Source: Phytoactinopolyspora alkaliphila (lineage in GTDB: Bacteria; Actinomycetota; Actinomycetes; Jiangellales; Jiangellaceae). From it: a stretch of DNA of 64,000 bases. The position numbers and the translations under genes are program-made. This document shows, piece after piece, positions 20,945 to 30,668 of the stretch. Numbering within the stretch: position 1 is the first letter of the stretch; the number at the start of each line of letters is the position of its first letter. The DNA is taken from the NCBI RefSeq assembly GCF_010550695.1, contig NZ_JAAGOB010000017.1:40698-104697 (forward strand), given 5' to 3'. The notes below the pieces were generated by a model that saw only the letters and a list, made by a program, of their open reading frames with translations, was not told the DNA's origin and searched no databases.

Positions 20945-22507
20945 TTACGGAGAGTGGAGGGCGGGCTTCTCCGACTCGGGCGCGGGGCGACGAGTGCCCA
21001 GGGGGATCTCCGGGATCAGCAGAGCCGCCACGAACGCGACGACGAGGAACGGGATCGCGGTCAGGAACACGTCGTTCAGCGCATGCACCCACGCCTCCGT
21101 CACCACAACCCGGGTGCGCTCCGGCAGCTCCTGGATCGCCTGCACGTTGTTCGCGACACTCGCCTCGTCGACACTGGCCGGAATGGCCCCGGCCGGCGCC
21201 TCGCTGAGATATCGCGACAGCCGCGCGTTGAGAACGGCGCCGAAGATCGCGGTGCCGAACGCGCCGCCCATCGACCGGAAAAAGGCCACGCTCGAGGTCC
21301 CCACGCCCATGTCGGCCCGGTCCACCGAGTTCTGCACGATGGTCACCAGGACCTGAAGCGTGAACCCGAGTCCGAAGCCGAAAGCGAACACGTACAGGCC
21401 CACCTGCCAGTACGGCGTCGTCGTGGTCAGCGTGGAGAGCAGCAGCATGGACATCCCGGTGATGGCAGCGCCGAGGATCGGGAACGGCTTGTACCGCCCG
21501 GTCCGGGTCATCAGCTGCCCGGATCCGATCGAGGTGGTGAAGATGCCGACCATGGCCGGCAGCAGCGCCAGTCCTGACTCGGTGGGCGTCATGCCCTGTA
21601 CCACCTGCAGGTAGATGGGCAGGTAGATCAGCCCCCCGAACATCGCCACACCCATGATCACGCTGAAGATCACCGACGGGGTGAACACCCGGTTGCGGAA
21701 CAGGCGCAGCGGGATGATCGGCTCCTTGGCCCGTGACTCCCACCAGACGAAGACGACGGCCACCAGCAGGCCGCACCCCAGCAGGGCGAGGGAGAACGGG
21801 TCACCCCAGCCGTACTCGCCACCGGCCCATGCGGTGTAGAGGAGGATGCTGCTCACCGATCCGACCACCAGCGCGGCACCGAAATAGTCGATGGTGTGCT
21901 CGCGCCGCACCTTCGGCATCTTCAGTGCCAGGGAGGTGACCACCAGCGCGGCGACGCCGATCGGCAGGTTGATCCAGAAGATCCACCGCCATCCCGGCCC
22001 GTCGGTGAACCAGCCTCCCAGCAGCGGCCCTGCGATGCTGGACGAGCCGAACACCACGCCGAAATACCCCTGGTAGCGGCCTCGCTCGCGCGGCGGGATG
22101 ACATCGCCGACGATGGCCAGCGCGAGCGCCATCAGGCCGCCGCCACCCAGTCCCTGGATGGCACGGCCGCCGATCAGCACACCCATGCTGCCGGCGAGGG
22201 CCGCCACCGTCGAACCGGCGACGAAGGTCACGATCGCAGCCTGAAAGACCGGCCGGCGACCGTACAGGTCCGAGATCTTCCCCCACAGCGGTGTCGAGGC
22301 CGTCGTCGTCAGCAGATAGGCCGTGACCACCCACGACAAGTGGTCGAGACCGCCGAGCTCGCTGACGATGCGTGGTAGCGCCACGCCGACGATGCTCTGG
22401 TCGAGTGCGGCGAGGAACATCCCGGCCATCAGGCCGCCGAGAACGATCAGTATCTGTCGATGTGAGAGGAAGCCATCGGAGTCAGGCTTCTGAGCTTGCA
22501 CCCCCAC
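20945..22507 (-). CDS. MFS drug-efflux transporter, DHA2 (EmrB/QacA) type, 14 helices
   Basis: About 520 residues with 14 hydrophobic helices. Motif A is recognisable after helix 2 (GKISDLYGRRPVF), motif C-like GGWFTDGPGWRW occurs near helix 5, and the N-terminus carries ALDQSIVGVALPRI typical of DHA2 proton-drug antiporters. Substrate unknown. I prefer GTG 22507 (AGGTG six bases upstream) over an in-frame TTG at 22537, because the longer version would place a perfect palindrome and the likely transcript start inside the coding region. The gene is alone on its transcript and no regulator is adjacent. Confidence 0.88.
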   Translation of the reverse strand: MGVQAQKPDSDGFLSHRQILIVLGGLMAGMFLAALDQSIVGVALPRIVSELGGLDHLSWVVTAYLLTTTASTPLWGKISDLYGRRPVFQAAIVTFVAGSTVAALAGSMGVLIGGRAIQGLGGGGLMALALAIVGDVIPPRERGRYQGYFGVVFGSSSIAGPLLGGWFTDGPGWRWIFWINLPIGVAALVVTSLALKMPKVRREHTIDYFGAALVVGSVSSILLYTAWAGGEYGWGDPFSLALLGCGLLVAVVFVWWESRAKEPIIPLRLFRNRVFTPSVIFSVIMGVAMFGGLIYLPIYLQVVQGMTPTESGLALLPAMVGIFTTSIGSGQLMTRTGRYKPFPILGAAITGMSMLLLSTLTTTTPYWQVGLYVFAFGFGLGFTLQVLVTIVQNSVDRADMGVGTSSVAFFRSMGGAFGTAIFGAVLNARLSRYLSEAPAGAIPASVDEASVANNVQAIQELPERTRVVVTEAWVHALNDVFLTAIPFLVVAFVAALLIPEIPLGTRRPAPESEKPALHSP

Positions 22508-22512
22508 AGTCA

Positions 22513-22528
22513 ACACCTGAATAGGTGT
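22513..22528. promoter_or_regulatory. palindromic operator candidate upstream of the MFS gene
   Basis: ACACCT-GAAT-AGGTGT is a perfect 6-bp inverted repeat just upstream of the MFS start. On the minus strand a -10-like CATAAT (22547-22542) lies 13 bases before it, so a bound repressor would block early transcription. The cognate regulator is not in the neighbourhood. Confidence 0.45.
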
Positions 22529-22583
22529 ATCAAGCAACTATTATGACGTGTGATCGGCGTCCCATCACGTCCAGGCCCGCGGC

Positions 22584-22636
22584 GGTCCACTCCGTGTCCT
22601 GCGGCTTCCAGCCGGATGCAGGACACGGAGTGGACC
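22584..22636 (-). terminator. perfect 19-bp hairpin after the lamin-tail/phosphoesterase gene
   Basis: Arms 22584-22602 and 22618-22636 (GGTCCACTCCGTGTCCTGC and its complement) are perfectly paired with a 15-base loop. It lies 20 bp beyond the stop of the minus-strand secreted phosphoesterase gene and before the MFS promoter, so it most likely ends that transcript, although no T run follows. Confidence 0.7.
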
Positions 22637-22655
22637 ACACTGCGACGCGCGCCCG

Positions 22656-25600
22656 CTACGAGGTGAATCCGCCGAGCCCCGACCGGGCGCTACGGCCAGC
22701 GGTGTCCTCCGCGTCGGCGAACCACAGGTACCGGGTACCGGACTCCAGCCCTGACCACGTCGCGGTCGCCGTCTCACCGGCGGCGGAACGCACCGTCGCG
22801 ATCGGCTCCCGCCCCACCGATGCCAGCCCGAAGGCACTGGTGGATACCCGCTTGGCATAGACGTCGTTCATCGCGAACGGGACGATGAACTCGTCGTCCC
22901 CGTCCGTGTACCCGCCTTGCGGCCAGTACTCGCCCGCGTTGTGCTGGTCGAGTGTGGGCGAATAGGTGTTGACCGCCATCGTCTTGCTGTCGATGTCGAT
23001 CTGCAGCAGCCGGAGGAAGCCGGTGTTGCGCTCCCCGTCCTTCGCGTAACCCTGGTAGTTCGCCAGCATCTCGGTCACCATCCGGCCCTCCACACCGTCG
23101 ACGTCGTGCTTGACCGCGTACGCGACCCCGACCACGTGCCCGGCCATCACGAAGAACACGTTCTCGTTCGGCCGGACCACCTCGTCCCAGATCCGCTCCC
23201 CCAGCGAGGTCCAGCGGTCGTTCTCCGGATTCGTGGGGACGCCGGCCCGGTTGAGGTACTCGTGCGCCGAGACGATGACGTTGTGCTCCGGATGCGCGGC
23301 GATCACGTCGTGCGCCCAGCCCAGCACCTCGTCACGGTCGAAGTAGTGGACGTAGCCGATGTTCACCACCAAGAACTTCGCGCCCTGGACCTCGAACTCG
23401 TCGTAGTGGCTGGCATTGTCTCCCGGCCGCCAGGACTCTCCGTACCAGGGGAACTCCTCGAACCGGGACGGCGGGAAGTACTCGTTGTAGAGGGCTGAGT
23501 CGCGGCCCCACTTGTTGTCGTGGTTGCCGGGCAGGATGCCGTAGGGGTGCCCGGCGTCCTCGAGGACCGCCATGATGTCCGAGGCGAACTGGAACTCGTC
23601 GCGGCCCCGGCCTTCCATGTGGGTGCCCCACATCCAGTTCTGCACGATGTCACCCACGTGCGCGGTGTAGGCGATCTTGCGGGCGTCCTGGTTCTGCACC
23701 AGCCACTGGATCTTGTCCGCGTGGACATCCCGGTAGTGCTGGGTCAGCTCTTGCGGATCGGGCAGCATACCGAGCGCGAAGTCGTACTCCCCCGGGTCCG
23801 CGAACGCGTGGTCCGGTTCCGCGCCGTCGTCACCGAACGCCGGCCGGGTGGCCGGTCCGTCCTGGACCAGCACGTTGATGACGCGCCCCCGGGCCGCCGA
23901 CGAGGCGTCGACCGTGCCCGTGAGCGTGATGTCGCCGCCGTCCCGGCCGGCCGCCGCGTCCAGGAGCTCCCAGCCGGATTCGGCATGGTTCCACACGTAG
24001 AGCTGCAGCTCGTTGGCGCTGGTGGAGGAGCCGCTCCACGCGACGTCGAACGTGTCCGGCACGCTGCCTCGAACCACCACCTCGAACCGCTGGTACGGGA
24101 AGCCCTCGGTCGCCTCCGACACGATCGGATCGACGACGTCGCCACGGAGAAGCGCGGCACCCGGCATCCGGGATTCACCGGGTAGGCGCCGCGCCGCGGG
24201 AGGGGCCTCGTCGCTCACGCCGGAGAAGACGTTCGCGGCGTTCTCCACCACGGCAAGCCGGGCACCGCCACGGAAGGACACGTCGACGGATTCGCCCGCG
24301 GTGTGCCCGGCCAGCGCGGACAGGTCCACCTCGTTCCCCGGGGCATCCGATCCGGGTTCCGGCGCGAGCAGGGCAGGCGCCTCCGGCCGCGCGTCCGGCG
24401 CCACGTCCACCGGTTCCAGGTCCTCGGCCGGGATGTCGTGCGGGGCGCGCAGACCCTCGGCGAGCTCGCCCGGAGTCCGGTCGGCCGGCACGAAGTCCTT
24501 GACGTTGTCCGTGGTGTCCTGGTGCCGCTGGAAGCTGTCTCCCTTGGCCGTCTCCAGGAAGTTGATCAGGGAGACGCCGTCGGTGCACGGGCTGTAGGTG
24601 GCGAAATAGGCGCCGGCCCGATCGACGACGCGGTCCTGCCCATCGCGGACGATCAGGCCGTAGCCGTCCGGGTCCAGCGCGGTGCCGTAGACGGCGTCGT
24701 AACCCCCCTCGTCGTACAGGGCCGATCCGTCGAGCACCGCGAGAAACGTCTCCCCCGGGTCCAGGATGGCCGTGCCGATCTCCAGGAGCGGAGTCAACGC
24801 GCGCCGCCCGTTCGGCAGGCACTGGTCAATGGTCCAGCCGTCCATCGCGACCGGCTCGGCCCCATGGTTGGCCAGTTCGACGAATTGGTCGGTGTCTCCG
24901 CCGGGACCGCCGTGGGCGAATTCGCTCAGTCGGACGGGCGTCTCGCGCGACTCAGCCGGCGGCTCGGCCTCAGGGCCGGCCTCGGCGTCACCGGGGGTGC
25001 GCGTGGAGATCACGAAGTCAGCCGCGTTGTCACCGGTCCGCCCGGTCCGCTGGTAGGTGTGGTCCGAACCGTAGTCCAAGCGATTGGGCAGCGCCTCACC
25101 CTGCGTGCACGGGCTGTCGTTGGCGGGCTCGTAGACCGCGTCGGTCTCGTAGATGCCCACGGCGTCGGTCACCACCCCCTCGGCATCCTCGAGCAGCACG
25201 CCGAAGCCCTCTTCGGCGAGCCGGGCGTCGTCGTAGGTGAGCGTGGCGACCCCGTCGGGAACGTCCACCGACTGATGAGCGACGACGAGTGGGTCACCCG
25301 GCCGGAGCATCGTGCCCCCGGGGATCGTCGCGAGCAGCCCGTCGCTGTTTCGCGCCCCGAGCGGCGTGCACACATACAGCCGCCACCCACTGACGTCGAC
25401 CTCGTCGTCGCCGAGGTTGGCGAGCTCCACGAACTCGTCGGCGTCCCCGCCGGGTCCGCCGCCGGCGATCTCGGTGAAAGCGACGCCGCCGGGCTGAACG
25501 CCCGGGTCGGTGCTGTCGACGTTGGGCGCCTGCGGTGTCCGGCCCGCGCGGATGAAGTCCGCGGTCACGTCCCCGGTGACGGTCGTGCGCTGATACGACT

Positions 25601-26114
25601 GGCCACGGTGGTAGTCGAGGTTGCTGGGCACCGGCGGACCGCAGATGCTGTCGCGGGACGCGGGCGACACCGCGATCCGGTCGATCAAGGTGGCGTCACC
25701 GTCTTCGAGCCACGCCCCGAAGGCATCGTCGGCGAGCGCGGTGGAGAAGGTGGCGTCGGCGAGATCAGCGATCGTGGAGTTCCGGTGCGCGATCACGAAC
25801 GTCTGGCCGGGATCCAGGGTCACGCCCGACAGCGGCGGCACCAGCGGGCTGCCGCCCCGGCTGCCGCTGGCACCGCAGTGATAGATCCGCCAGCCGTTCA
25901 GATCCACCGGGTCGGCACCGAAGTTGGCGAGCTCGATGAAGCTGTCGTTGCTCCCGCCCGGCCCTCCGTTCGCCAGTTCACTGATCAGCACCTCCGCTTC
26001 CGGAGGCGTCGGCGCGGCGACGGTTGGCGCGGCGACGGTCGGCAGCACCAGGACGGGTGCGGCCACCACCGCCGTCGCCAGAATCGTGGCTGTCAGAGGT
26101 CGATAACGCGGCAT
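22656..26114 (-). CDS. secreted three-lamin-tail-domain metallophosphoesterase
   Basis: About 1152 residues. A signal peptide (residues 1-30; hydrophobic LTATILATAVVAAPVLVL) is followed by three lamin-tail (LTD) domains starting near 42, 210 and 390, each opening with a GGPGG...E(L)AN...GW pattern and carrying Cys pairs. A beta-rich linker (about 590-770) leads to a calcineurin-like phosphoesterase domain (about 785-1080) with the metal motifs HVGDIV, GNHDNKWG, SAHEYLN and AGHVVG. The protein probably hydrolyses phosphoesters outside the cell, with LTDs tethering it to a surface or DNA. ATG 26114 is preferred, GAAGGG being six bases upstream. Substrate unknown. Confidence 0.85.
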   Translation of the reverse strand: MPRYRPLTATILATAVVAAPVLVLPTVAAPTVAAPTPPEAEVLISELANGGPGGSNDSFIELANFGADPVDLNGWRIYHCGASGSRGGSPLVPPLSGVTLDPGQTFVIAHRNSTIADLADATFSTALADDAFGAWLEDGDATLIDRIAVSPASRDSICGPPVPSNLDYHRGQSYQRTTVTGDVTADFIRAGRTPQAPNVDSTDPGVQPGGVAFTEIAGGGPGGDADEFVELANLGDDEVDVSGWRLYVCTPLGARNSDGLLATIPGGTMLRPGDPLVVAHQSVDVPDGVATLTYDDARLAEEGFGVLLEDAEGVVTDAVGIYETDAVYEPANDSPCTQGEALPNRLDYGSDHTYQRTGRTGDNAADFVISTRTPGDAEAGPEAEPPAESRETPVRLSEFAHGGPGGDTDQFVELANHGAEPVAMDGWTIDQCLPNGRRALTPLLEIGTAILDPGETFLAVLDGSALYDEGGYDAVYGTALDPDGYGLIVRDGQDRVVDRAGAYFATYSPCTDGVSLINFLETAKGDSFQRHQDTTDNVKDFVPADRTPGELAEGLRAPHDIPAEDLEPVDVAPDARPEAPALLAPEPGSDAPGNEVDLSALAGHTAGESVDVSFRGGARLAVVENAANVFSGVSDEAPPAARRLPGESRMPGAALLRGDVVDPIVSEATEGFPYQRFEVVVRGSVPDTFDVAWSGSSTSANELQLYVWNHAESGWELLDAAAGRDGGDITLTGTVDASSAARGRVINVLVQDGPATRPAFGDDGAEPDHAFADPGEYDFALGMLPDPQELTQHYRDVHADKIQWLVQNQDARKIAYTAHVGDIVQNWMWGTHMEGRGRDEFQFASDIMAVLEDAGHPYGILPGNHDNKWGRDSALYNEYFPPSRFEEFPWYGESWRPGDNASHYDEFEVQGAKFLVVNIGYVHYFDRDEVLGWAHDVIAAHPEHNVIVSAHEYLNRAGVPTNPENDRWTSLGERIWDEVVRPNENVFFVMAGHVVGVAYAVKHDVDGVEGRMVTEMLANYQGYAKDGERNTGFLRLLQIDIDSKTMAVNTYSPTLDQHNAGEYWPQGGYTDGDDEFIVPFAMNDVYAKRVSTSAFGLASVGREPIATVRSAAGETATATWSGLESGTRYLWFADAEDTAGRSARSGLGGFTS

Positions 26115-26377
26115 GGGCATCCCTTCGGCTTGCCTTGCGTGACAGACGCATCACCTCCTCCGGTTGACAGGTCGAACGGCGTCCTCCAGGGGTGTAGGGG
26201 CCGCTCGTCCACGATCGATCGACAGGTGGGCGATGCCCTCACACCCTTGAGCGACGACGACAGCCCAGGCAATGCCGTTTCTGATCGTGCAACGAAGCTA
26301 CGCGCTGTCCTCGGCTCCATGAGTTCGCTGCGCGCACCCCGAGCACGCAGCGAATGAGAACGTCAGTGGCGAACTAC

Positions 26378-28597
26378 TCACCACCGGTCTCTTGACGCGT
26401 TCGCGAGGATGCGTCCTCCGATGCTCCCGCTGATCACAGCTATGACGATGGCCGCGAGCGTGGCGCTGACGAGGAAGCCGGTAGGTAAATCGAAGGCGTT
26501 GTTGGTGAGGTGCGGCGCGAGGAGCCATGCGGTGACGGCGGTACCACCGATCCCGCCGATGGCGATGGGCCAGGCCAGCCGGACGGTGGCGATGGCTCCG
26601 AAGACGTCGTGGCGGCCGACGAGCAGCGGGTTGCGGACCAGGCCGCGGCTTTCTTCGATGACGACGGCGGCCCAGGTCAGCGCGGCGACTAGGAGCAGGG
26701 TTAGGACGCCGGGGACGCCGAAGACGTAGATCCATCGGGATTTGTTCTGCAGGTCGAGGGCGCCGGCGATCCCGCCGATGCCGATACGTTCCAGGCTGGC
26801 ATCGAAGCCGGTGGCGCGCTCGAGGTCCCGGCCGAGTTCGACGTCGTTCAGGTCGGTGCCGTCGTGACTGGCGAGAACGATGGTGAGCATGGATCCCGAC
26901 GAGAGTCGCTCGGCGTTCTCAGGTGAGGTGGGGCGGATCAGGAAGCTCGTGCCGGTCCGAGCCAGGACCTCGGCCAGGCGGGGCGGTAGCTCGGCTGGCA
27001 TGAGGGTGGCCTGCGCGCAAGCGGCGCCGAAGGCCTGCAGGTCGGCGCATTGGCCGTTGACGACGGTCGGTTCGTCCCACTCGGGGTGTTCGTGAACGGT
27101 GATGGCGGCGACCTTCTGGTCGCTGGCAAAGCGGAGCACATCGCTGACGCGGTCCACGTCGGCGTGGACGTTCAGTGCCGCGGTGCCGATCCGCTCTGAA
27201 GCGGGGCTGAGCACCTCGGCGGGGGCGGTGAACAGGGTCAGGACAACGGCGGCATGAGCGACGACGATCACCAGCGACGTCACCGTCCCGGTGAGCCGGG
27301 CGACAGCGCGTGAGCGGTATCCGGTGATCCGCCAGCCCAGGAAGGCACCGATGCCGCGGCGCTGCAGCATGATCGTTCCGCGCCGCCGGGCGATCAGTCG
27401 CAGAAGCGTCGCCAGGGCCGCGGGCAGGCAGATCACCGCGAGGCCGGCGGCGGCGAGGGTGGACAGCGCCTGGACGACCTGGTTGTCGGAGAAGACGATG
27501 ATCCACGGCTGCACCGCCAGGACCACGAGGAGGACGATGGTCCGGCGCCAGGCCGGCTGATCGGCAGGGACTTCCAGCCGGGATGCCTCCAGATTGTCTT
27601 TGCGGCCGAGCGTTCCGGCGGTCATCCGGTTCAGCGTGGCCCCGGCGATGACGTGGGCGCCGACGATCACGAGAGCGAGCAGCCACGCGACGGGCCGCAC
27701 CACGTCGGCTTGCAGGACATAGCCGGTGAGCGGCAGCGTCATGTCGGCCGCGGCTACCCAGGCCAGCAGCGTCAGGCACAGGGCGAGGGAGACCGTGCCG
27801 ACGAGCCGGGTCCGCGGTGCTGCGATCCGGGCGCGGGCTCGTCGATCCACGCCGATGCGCACGAGCAGGCGGTGCCGGCGCCGGGTCTCGTCGTCGGCCA
27901 CTCTCGCTGCGGAGGCGAGCGCGATCAACCCTGGCAGGACGCAGAGAAATCCGGCCATCGACCAGAACTCCTGGACGTCCCGGTCGTAGATCTCCTCACC
28001 GACGCGCTGAAAGTAGGGATCGTGTGCCACACCGAAGGCACTGATCTGCATCGGGTCGCGGTCGGCGAGGGCATCGGTGCCGACGTAGGCGAACAGCTCG
28101 GTGGCCGAGACGAGGCCGTCCGGGCCGACCAGCCCTGTGTCCTGGCCGAACCGGTCCGGCAATCCATGCTCGTCGAGAAGTTCACGCAGGGCCGGGCTGA
28201 CCAGCGCCTCACCGGGCTCCGGCAGTGCGGGCACCCCCGGCGGTAAAGGCGGGTCAGCAGCCCCAGCCCGCTGGAGGAAGACCACCGGCACTTGCTCGAC
28301 CCCGACATAGACAAGATCAAGGCCCCACAACAGCGGCGCCACTCGCCCGGGCCGCGGGTCCTCGACCGGCACTCGGGCCCGGCCGACGTCGTCGCGGTGG
28401 TCATAGACGGCACTGGCGAGCACCGCGGCCGCGGCTCCGAGCGAGATCGCGACGAAGGCCAGCAGCGCGAGGACCGCGCCGAACCCGTTGACTCCGCGCA
28501 GTGAGGTGCTGCGCCGGCCGATCGTGAGCAGGTTGCGCTGCAGCTGCCGCCGTGGCTGCCGCGACGACACGGGCTTGTGGGGTGCGGGTGCGGTCAC
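26378..28597 (-). CDS. FtsX-like ABC transporter permease
   Basis: A 739-residue membrane protein with roughly ten hydrophobic helices: one at about 40-62, a large extracytoplasmic region with Pro/Asp-rich segments, a cluster of helices at about 210-440, a second extracytoplasmic domain, then three C-terminal helices. The arrangement is that of MacB/FtsX-like permeases, which move lipids, peptides or drugs out of the membrane rather than importing sugars. The GTG start overlaps the stop of the ATPase gene by four bases. The 257 bp between this gene's stop and the next gene show nothing I can name. Confidence 0.8.
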   Translation of the reverse strand: MTAPAPHKPVSSRQPRRQLQRNLLTIGRRSTSLRGVNGFGAVLALLAFVAISLGAAAAVLASAVYDHRDDVGRARVPVEDPRPGRVAPLLWGLDLVYVGVEQVPVVFLQRAGAADPPLPPGVPALPEPGEALVSPALRELLDEHGLPDRFGQDTGLVGPDGLVSATELFAYVGTDALADRDPMQISAFGVAHDPYFQRVGEEIYDRDVQEFWSMAGFLCVLPGLIALASAARVADDETRRRHRLLVRIGVDRRARARIAAPRTRLVGTVSLALCLTLLAWVAAADMTLPLTGYVLQADVVRPVAWLLALVIVGAHVIAGATLNRMTAGTLGRKDNLEASRLEVPADQPAWRRTIVLLVVLAVQPWIIVFSDNQVVQALSTLAAAGLAVICLPAALATLLRLIARRRGTIMLQRRGIGAFLGWRITGYRSRAVARLTGTVTSLVIVVAHAAVVLTLFTAPAEVLSPASERIGTAALNVHADVDRVSDVLRFASDQKVAAITVHEHPEWDEPTVVNGQCADLQAFGAACAQATLMPAELPPRLAEVLARTGTSFLIRPTSPENAERLSSGSMLTIVLASHDGTDLNDVELGRDLERATGFDASLERIGIGGIAGALDLQNKSRWIYVFGVPGVLTLLLVAALTWAAVVIEESRGLVRNPLLVGRHDVFGAIATVRLAWPIAIGGIGGTAVTAWLLAPHLTNNAFDLPTGFLVSATLAAIVIAVISGSIGGRILANASRDRW

Positions 28598-29277
28598 GTC
28601 GCCTCGGCCGGTCGCACCGCCGCCAGTTCGATGGTCCGGTCGGCCGCGGCGGCGACCTCCTCGTCGTGGGTGACGATCACGGCGCCCATCTGCTCGGATC
28701 GGATCTTGGCGAACATCACTTCGAGGACCTCGTCGCGGGTGGCGCGGTCGAGCGCGCCGGTCGGCTCGTCTGCCAGCAGCAACGAGGGCTGGGTGATGAG
28801 CGCCCGCGCCAGCGCCAGCCGTTGCGCCTCACCACCGGACAGATGAGCCGTCTCGGCAGTCGTCCGGACGCCGAGGTCCTCGATCAGCCAATCGGCCTCA
28901 GCGCGCACTCCATCCGGGTCGCCGCCTTTGAGCAGCCCCGGCAGCATGATGTTCTCCACCGGGCTCAGCTCCGGCAGCAGATCCGCGTGCTGGAAGACGA
29001 AGCCGATCGAGTCCAGCCGGACCCGTGCTCGTTGCGTGGAACTCAGCGTGGTCAGTTCGTGGTCGAGCAACCGCACTGAGCCCGATGTCGGGGCACGCAA
29101 ACCGGCCAGGCACGCCAGAAACGTCGTCTTTCCCGACCCTGACGGGCCCAGCACCGCCACACTCTCTCCAGCCTCGACGGTCAGGTCAGTCGGAGCAAGA
29201 AGCTGACGCTCGCCCAAACTGACCTGCACACGTGAAGCCGCCAACAACGCGGGTCGATCTTCAGCGGACTCAGACAC
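28594..29277 (-). CDS. ABC transporter ATP-binding protein (LolD/MacB type)
   Basis: A 227-residue ATPase with Walker A GPSGSGKTT, Q-loop near VFQHADLL, signature LSGGEAQRLALARAL, Walker B LLLADEPTGALD and the H-loop in VIVTHDEE. GTG 29277 is chosen because GAGGG lies about ten bases upstream and it gives the usual length; a longer in-frame extension to 29391 is unconserved. It is translationally coupled to the FtsX-like permease, forming a complete exporter-like pair. The substrate cannot be deduced. Confidence 0.88.
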   Translation of the reverse strand: MSESAEDRPALLAASRVQVSLGERQLLAPTDLTVEAGESVAVLGPSGSGKTTFLACLAGLRAPTSGSVRLLDHELTTLSSTQRARVRLDSIGFVFQHADLLPELSPVENIMLPGLLKGGDPDGVRAEADWLIEDLGVRTTAETAHLSGGEAQRLALARALITQPSLLLADEPTGALDRATRDEVLEVMFAKIRSEQMGAVIVTHDEEVAAAADRTIELAAVRPAEAT

Positions 29278-29472
29278 ACGACTGCCCTCAGCACGGTGGG
29301 TGACAGAGGTACCCACGTTCGCGCATCTACCTCCCCAGCTCAAGCTCTCGTACCAGCGCCCTTGTCGGTCTAATAGAAGCTGCTGCCGCAAGTCCCGCCA
29401 CCGACGACCGGCGACGGACTGCCAGCTGTGGACACCGGCACCCTGGTGAACCGGAAACCCTTGCCGTGTCCG

Positions 29473-30507
29473 TCAGGCCGAAGGCGGCGCCGTGCTGTCG
29501 CGGTGCACCAACCAGGTGGGCACGAGAGTAGTGCCGCGTTCAGGCGCGTCCATGCGCATCTGGCGAAGCACTGACGCCACACAGCGACGGCCCATCTCGG
29601 CGAAGTCCTGGTGCACAGTGGTCAGCGGGGGCATGAACGCGCCGGCCTCCGGGATGTCGTCGAACCCCACGACGCTGATCTCACCCGGCACGCGCCTGCC
29701 CGCCTCGTGCATGGCACGCAAGACACCGAGCGCCATCTGATCGTTGGCCACGAAGACGGCCGTGCAGTCGGGCTCACCGACCAGACGCAGACCCGCCTGG
29801 TACCCGGACTCCGAGCTCCAGTCGCCGGGCAGTATCGGCGGTACCTCTCTCCCGTTGGCCTCGAGCGTAGCCCGCCAGGCCGCGGCCCTACGCTGCGCGG
29901 AGAACGACTCGTCAGGCCCGGCCACGTGCCAGACGGTCCGGTGGCCGAGGTCGAGCAGGTGCAGGACCGCCTCCCGGGCGCCGTGGGCCTGATCGGTGTC
30001 GACGACGCTGTAGCGGTCTCCGGCGTCGGAGTCGACGACCACTACCGGCACCCCTGGAGGCAGCGACACGGTGACCGCGTCGAGCAAGTGCACCTCCATG
30101 ATCACGATCACCGCGTCGACGGCCATCTCATCGAGCCGGGTGAACGCGCCGTAGACACCGTCCTGGGTGGGCACGGCGACCGGGATCAACGTGATGGCGT
30201 AGCCCTCCGCGGCGGCTGACGTCGCGATCGCCTCGAGCGTGCGCACGTTTCCCGTGGTCTCCAGGGTGAACAGGATGACCCCGACGGTGCGGAACTCTCC
30301 GCTCTTCAGCGCGCGTGCGGCGCTGTTGGGGCGGTAGCCGAGCTCCTTCATCGCCGACAGCACCCGCTGCCGGGTGGCGTCGACGACTCCGGGATACCCG
30401 TTGGACACCCGGGAGACGGTCTGCGACGACACACCGGCGTGCCGGGCCACGTCGGCCATCGATACCCGTCGCGGCCGCCTGGCCACGACTTCCGGACTCT
30501 CGCTCAT
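29473..30507 (-). CDS. LacI-family regulator of the galactoside locus
   Basis: A 344-residue LacI/GalR protein: helix-turn-helix at residues about 14-40 (SMADVARHAGVSSQTVSRVSNG), hinge helix (RPNSAARALKSG), then a periplasmic-binding-protein-like effector domain ending with the FDDIPEAGAFMPPLTTV segment typical of the family. ATG 30507 gives this standard N-terminus; an in-frame start at 30609 would add an unconserved 34 residues and run to the operator region. It is divergent from permease-permease-binding protein-beta-galactosidase, which it most likely represses in the absence of a galactoside. Confidence 0.9.
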   Translation of the reverse strand: MSESPEVVARRPRRVSMADVARHAGVSSQTVSRVSNGYPGVVDATRQRVLSAMKELGYRPNSAARALKSGEFRTVGVILFTLETTGNVRTLEAIATSAAAEGYAITLIPVAVPTQDGVYGAFTRLDEMAVDAVIVIMEVHLLDAVTVSLPPGVPVVVVDSDAGDRYSVVDTDQAHGAREAVLHLLDLGHRTVWHVAGPDESFSAQRRAAAWRATLEANGREVPPILPGDWSSESGYQAGLRLVGEPDCTAVFVANDQMALGVLRAMHEAGRRVPGEISVVGFDDIPEAGAFMPPLTTVHQDFAEMGRRCVASVLRQMRMDAPERGTTLVPTWLVHRDSTAPPSA

Positions 30508-30617
30508 TTGCCGGCGCCCCTCTGTCGACGTCTCTGTGTCCACCGGTAACGACTCGGGTGCATCTTCGGGCAAGTCTTGACGCGCCTTACGCACTGGTGA
30601 CACCATCACGCTAATCC

Positions 30618-30668
30618 ATGGTTACGTAAACATTACGTGTTCGCGAGGCGAGATGTTCACGTAACCAT
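30618..30668. promoter_or_regulatory. paired LacI operators and divergent promoter region
   Basis: Two near-identical 16-bp pseudo-palindromes, ATGGTTACGTAAACAT (30618-30633) and ATGTTCACGTAACCAT (30653-30668), are inverted copies of each other with the central CG typical of LacI sites. On the minus strand TGAACA (30659-30654), an 18-base spacer and TAATGT (30635-30630) could be the regulator's own promoter, overlapped by both operators. I saw no convincing promoter for the plus-strand permease genes, but the sites also precede them. Confidence 0.7.

Noticed and set aside
30508..30609. Longer N-terminus for the LacI regulator
   Set aside because: LacI proteins begin close to their helix-turn-helix; the extra stretch is low-complexity and reaches the operators.
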